Positions 60,442 to 64,000 of a DNA stretch of 64,000 nt are shown here, piece by piece. This DNA is from JBAOHV01 sp037045265 (lineage in GTDB: Bacteria; Actinomycetota; Acidimicrobiia; Acidimicrobiales; Microtrichaceae): contig JBAOHV010000019.1 of the NCBI GenBank assembly GCA_037045265.1, positions 248,001-312,000 of the forward strand. The letters are read 5' to 3'. Position numbers and translations under genes: made by a program. Below the pieces are notes generated by a model. The model did not search any database and was not told the DNA's origin. It saw only the letters and a program-made list of their open reading frames with translations. Numbering within the stretch: the stretch's first letter is position 1; each line of letters starts with the position of its first letter.

Positions 60442-62123
60442 GAGGACGCTCCTGACGCGACTGTGGCTGCTGGTGCGGTCGCGGTCGTGGCGGCGGTGTC
60501 GAGCGGTATCCCGAAACGCCTCGGATGCTTGCCCTGGCGCGATCGGGCCAGCAGCGCCGTCGCCGGGTAGATGAAGAAGTACATGGAGGTGATGTCCAGG
60601 ATCGTCATGGCGCCGAGGTAGAAGCGCGAAGCCGCGCACCGGGCCGACAGCAAGCCAGTAGAGGATCGCTGCACCCAGCAGCGAAGCGACGTTCGCCTTG
60701 ACGATGGTCCCCCAGGCGACGTCGAACGCGCGATCAGCCGCGGCCCTGGTGGTCACCCCCATCCGCACCTGTTCCTTCATCGCCTCGAAGTAGACCACCG
60801 CCGAGTCGACGGTCACACCGATCGACACGACGAGGCCAACCACTCCGGCCAGGGTGATCGTCGCACCGATCCAGGCGACGATCACGTACAGGGCTGACGC
60901 GGCCACCACCAGACCGGCGACGGCGACGAGTGCCAGCAGGCGGTAGTAGATCGCCAGGTACAACGCCGCCAGCACCAGTCCGATGACGCCGGAGATGATG
61001 CCGGCCTCGAGGGCGCCCTTGCCGAGCGTGGCTGACACGTTCTCAGCCTGCTGCGGCTTCAGCTCGACAGGTAGCGAGCCGTAGCGGAGGGCGACTGCGA
61101 GCGCCTCGGCCGAGCTCTGGTCGAACGAGCCCGAGATCTGGATCTGGTCCTTGTCGAAGCTCGGCTGCTGGATCTCGGGGGCGGAGAGAACCTCTCCGTC
61201 GAGCACGATCGCGATCAGCCCCTTGCCGCTCTGCGACAGCGCCGGACAGACGTTCTGGTCCGCCGCGTAGCACTGCGCCGCGGATCGCGTTGAACTTGTC
61301 GATGCCGTCCGCACCGCCCTTGAACGATGGGTTCACCGTCCACTTGCCGTCGTTGCTGAGCCCGGCGGTCGCACCCTTGACAGAGGTGCCGGTGAGCGCC
61401 ACCGGTCCCAACGTGTAGAGGTTGCCCTCCTCGTCGGGCAACGTGACCTGCCCGCCCGGCTCCTGGTCCTCGGGAGGGGTCGCCGACGAGGCCAGCTGAG
61501 CCTCGAGCTGGTAGAGCTCTGCGAACCGCTCGTCGTTCAGGTCGACGCCGTACTGGTTGAGCGACGGCGGGAGGGTCGTCGTGGTCTCCGTTCCCTCGGG
61601 TGGCGCGGCGGTGGTCGTCGTGGTCGTCGCCGCCTGCTGGGTCTGCTCGTCGGTGATCACCTGCTGGGCCGAGACCCCCTCGGGGATGGCGAGCTCGGTG
61701 CGCAGATCCGCGACGGACTCCTCGGCCTTGGTGCGAGCCTCTCCCCGGAGCTCCGTCCCCGAGGTGGACAACACCGGACGGAACTCGAGCTGGGCGGTCT
61801 GGCCGACGACCTCGAGCACCTCGGCCTGGTCCTTGGCCCCCGGAAGCTGGATCGTGATCGTGTTGCCCTGACGTGCCACCTCGGGTTCGGCCACGCCGAG
61901 GTCGTCGACCGCGCTTGCGGATGATCTCGATCGCCTCGTCGAGCTGCTGGGGCTCGACGTCGTCGGTGACCTTGCCGTCCTTGACCGGCTGGAGGTTCAC
62001 CGAGATGCCGCCCTGCAGGTCCAGGCCGAGCTTGGGTGCGTGATCCGTCAGGACCATCGCCAGCACCAGGCCGTAGATCACGACGAGGAAGACGATGAGT
62101 GCTCGGAGTGGGTGGGCCTTCAT
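60438..62123 (-). CDS. secD: Protein translocase subunit SecD (frame-broken)
   Basis: About 561 residues from the ATG at 62123 (MKAHPLRALIVFL). LGLDLQGGISV, IVLDGEVLSAPEIQQ and the transmembrane block GLVVSIGVTVDSAVVYFE are SecD features; a Thr-rich insertion near residue 165 is typical of actinobacteria. The frame breaks near 61910, 61275 and 60632. It is between yajC and secF in the standard order. Confidence 0.94.
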
Positions 62124-62127
62124 CGGA

Positions 62128-62517
62128 TCACTCGCTGCTCTCGTCGCCGGCACCGGCGTCGGAGCCTTCGCCCTTGGCCTTGCGCGAGCGCGACGACGGC
62201 CGCTCGGTCGGCTCCGGATCGCTCGTGCTGCGGGCGATCGCTGAGCGGGCGACGCGGATCACGACGTCGGTGTCGACCTCGAGATGGAAGAGGTCGTCCT
62301 CGATGAACGTGATCACACCGACGATGCCTCCGGTGGTGAGCACCTCGTCGCCGACGTCGAGCTTCCGCAGCATGTCGGCCTGCTTCTGCTTCTGCTTCCG
62401 CTGCGGCACGATCATCATGTAGAGCAGCAGACCCAGCGGCACGAAGAGGATGAGCATCCCGAGCGGGCTGCTCCCGCCGCTGTCTTGGGCGAGGATGGAG
62501 ACGAGGTCGAAGGTCAC
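62128..62517 (-). CDS. yajC: Preprotein translocase subunit YajC
   Basis: 129 residues from a GTG. One N-terminal membrane helix (GMLILFVPLGLLLYMMIV), then RKQKQKQADMLRKLDVGDEVLTTGG, the YajC core, and a charged tail. It associates with SecDF. The stop is 4 nt before secD. Confidence 0.95.
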   Translation of the reverse strand: MTFDLVSILAQDSGGSSPLGMLILFVPLGLLLYMMIVPQRKQKQKQADMLRKLDVGDEVLTTGGIVGVITFIEDDLFHLEVDTDVVIRVARSAIARSTSDPEPTERPSSRSRKAKGEGSDAGAGDESSE

Positions 62518-62617
62518 AGGGGCGCGAGCCTACGCGCGGCACCCCACCGCGCTGTAACCACCTACCGGCCACCTACCGGCCACCCACCTTCCACCCACCG
62601 CCGAGCCGAGCCGATGC

Positions 62618-63751
62618 TCAGATGCCGGGACCGGTCCCTGACCACACCGCTGCGGTCTCCACCCTCAGAGCATCCAGGGTGCCGGCTTCGATGGCCGTGC
62701 GGATCCTGCCGACGAAGGTCAGGACCCACGTCAGGTTGTGGATGGTGCACAGCGTCGCCGCGACCGGCTCCCGCAGGGTGGCCAGGTGGCGCAGGTAGCC
62801 CCGTGGATGGCGCCGACAGGTCGAACAAGGGCAGTCGGGGTCGATCGGCTGGTCGTCCAGGGCGAACTCGGACCGCTTGATGTTCAGCCGTCCGCTGTTC
62901 GTGAGCAGCGTCGCGTGGCGTGCCAGCCGGGTCGGCAGAACGCAGTCGAACATGTCCACCCCCAGGGCGACCGCCTCGACGATCGACAGCGGGTCGCCCA
63001 CTCCCATCAGGTACCGGGGCTGTTCCTGGGGCAGGTGCTCGATCGCCGCTGCTAGGGCGGGCAGCATCACCTCTCGTGTCTCCCCGACCGACAGGCCCCC
63101 GATCGCGTAGCCGTCGAAATCCAGATCCACCGTGCGGCGCGCGGACTCCGAACGCAGGTCGGCCCGGTCACCGCCCTGCACGATGCCGAACAACGCCTGG
63201 TCCTCGGTGCGTCGGTGAGCAGCGCGAGCACGCTCGGCCCACATGGCGGTGGTGTCGACCGCGTCGACCAGCACCTGGCGGTCCGAAGGAAGCGCCGCGC
63301 AGACGTCGAGCACCATCTGGATGTCAGCACCCAGCTGCTCCTGTATCGCGACGGCGGATTCCGGCGTCAGCAGGTGTCGGTCACCGTCGTAGGTCGAGCG
63401 GAACAGCACCCCGTCGTCGTCCAGCCTCGGGTCGAGTGAGAAGACCTGGTAGCCCCCGGAGTCGGTGAGCATGTGACCGTCCCACCCGCTGAAGCGGTGC
63501 AGCCCACCGAGCCGCTCGACCGCGTCGGCACCGGGCCGCAGCATCAGGTGGTAGGTGTTGCCCAGCATCACCTCGACGCGGGTCCCGTCGGCGGCGCTCA
63601 GCTGATCGAGCAGCTCGGTGGGAAGCGAACGGACCGCGCCACGGGTGCCGACCGGCATGAACACAGGGGTCCGGATCACCCCTCGTGCGGTCGTGACCGT
63701 TCCGCTACGTGCCGCACCATCGCGGGCGGACACGTCGATCTGCAGCTTCAC
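62618..63751 (-). CDS. tgt: Queuine tRNA-ribosyltransferase
   Basis: Exchanges G34 for preQ1 in tRNAs with GUN anticodons. 377 residues from a GTG overlapping the queA stop (GTGA). Catalytic aspartates are in MLTDSGGYQVFS and GVDMFDCVLPTR; GGLSVGE binds the base. The zinc site is CPCSTC plus His in LCTIHNL. Intact. Confidence 0.96.
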   Translation of the reverse strand: MKLQIDVSARDGAARSGTVTTARGVIRTPVFMPVGTRGAVRSLPTELLDQLSAADGTRVEVMLGNTYHLMLRPGADAVERLGGLHRFSGWDGHMLTDSGGYQVFSLDPRLDDDGVLFRSTYDGDRHLLTPESAVAIQEQLGADIQMVLDVCAALPSDRQVLVDAVDTTAMWAERARAAHRRTEDQALFGIVQGGDRADLRSESARRTVDLDFDGYAIGGLSVGETREVMLPALAAAIEHLPQEQPRYLMGVGDPLSIVEAVALGVDMFDCVLPTRLARHATLLTNSGRLNIKRSEFALDDQPIDPDCPCSTCRRHPRGYLRHLATLREPVAATLCTIHNLTWVLTFVGRIRTAIEAGTLDALRVETAAVWSGTGPGI

Positions 63752-64000
63752 GAACCGAACCCCGGGCCGTCCATGTCGGTCGGATCCCGCTCGACGAGCA
63801 TGGCATCGCCGAACGACAGGAACCGGTACCCACGTTCGAGCGCCGTCGCGTACAGGTCCCGCCAGCGGGGACCGACGAATGCCTCGACCATCGCGAGCAG
63901 CGACGACCGCGGCAGGTGGAAGTTGGTCATCAGCACGTCGACGACCCGGAACCGGTAACCGGGGGTGATGAACAGCCGGGTGCGCCCGCTCAGGGCCCCG
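63748..64000 (-). CDS. queA: tRNA preQ1(34) S-adenosylmethionine ribosyltransferase-isomerase, partial
   Basis: Only the C-terminal ~83 residues are in the window; the gene continues beyond the right edge. RTRLFITPGYRFRVVDVL, TNFHLPRSSLLAMVEAFVG and YRFLSFGDAMLVERD are the QueA C-terminal signatures. It makes epoxyqueuosine from preQ1-tRNA and is coupled to tgt, the preceding step of the pathway. Confidence 0.93.
   Translation of the reverse strand, partial: GALSGRTRLFITPGYRFRVVDVLMTNFHLPRSSLLAMVEAFVGPRWRDLYATALERGYRFLSFGDAMLVERDPTDMDGPGFGS

Noticed and set aside
59320..61314. A 664-residue open frame that looks like a SecD-SecF fusion
   Set aside because: The SecD part leaves its own frame near 60632, after which the fused frame encodes nonsense before SecF starts at its own ATG. 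True secD continues in another frame and ends with an ATGA overlap.

Overview
The window looks like a chromosomal segment of a high-GC actinomycete. CarD, an actinobacterial LexA/LysM/NrdR neighbourhood, a SARP/BTAD-type regulator, a PlsC fused to a HAD phosphatase, N-terminal-GNAT acyl-CoA-synthetase-like and LPxTG-anchored proteins, and many GTG starts all fit Actinomycetota. Acidimicrobiia is my best guess, but that is inference. No prophage, insertion sequence, integrase or CRISPR array is visible; this is mostly core chromosome.

Layout. 1-8.6 kb: central carbon genes, comprising a 5'-truncated mitochondrial-type aconitase, a HAD/PlsC acyltransferase, a LysR regulator running into citrate synthase, a quinone oxidoreductase, a DUF971 protein and an acyl-CoA dehydrogenase. 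8.6-17.2 kb: a GNAT/ADP-forming acyl-CoA-synthetase-like fusion and a set of hydrolases. 17.3-19.8 kb: tRNA-Val, tRNA-Cys and tRNA-Gly with two hypothetical genes. 19.8-24.3 kb: metX-metZ plus a tiny membrane protein behind a SAM riboswitch, with an orphan adenine methylase upstream. 24.3-32.1 kb: Nudix, DEAD-box helicase, serine hydrolase, Lgt, a lipoprotein, CarD and regulators. 32.1-38.0 kb: B12-dependent ribonucleotide reductase, a RibD-like reductase, NrdR, LysM and LexA. 38.0-47.8 kb: lysine/peptidoglycan genes dapD, dapE, dapC and dapF interleaved with hflX, then miaA, a degenerate kinase-like gene and miaB. 47.8-54.9 kb: recA, a cobalamin-riboswitch-controlled two-gene surface-protein unit, aspS and hisS. 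54.9-64 kb: an acyltransferase-like protein, a lysine-rich peptide, PilZ, then the conserved rel-secF-secD-yajC-tgt-queA run.

The most interesting locus is 49.08-51.76 kb. A clear cobalamin riboswitch precedes an exported, LPxTG-anchored alpha/alpha-barrel (prenyltransferase-repeat) protein, followed 6 nt later by an exported, membrane-anchored DUF4430-like protein. These are the two domain types that make up animal transcobalamin and intrinsic factor, here split into two genes under B12 control. This suggests an extracellular corrinoid-capture system, in a genome that also carries B12-dependent NrdJ.

Sequence quality. About twenty genes, many of them universally essential (gltA, recA, aspS, hisS, secD, rel, nrdJ, dapE, dapC, dapF), are broken by single-base indels, mostly apparent insertions. 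The protein continues perfectly in another frame each time. I treat these as sequence errors in real, functional genes and annotate across them.
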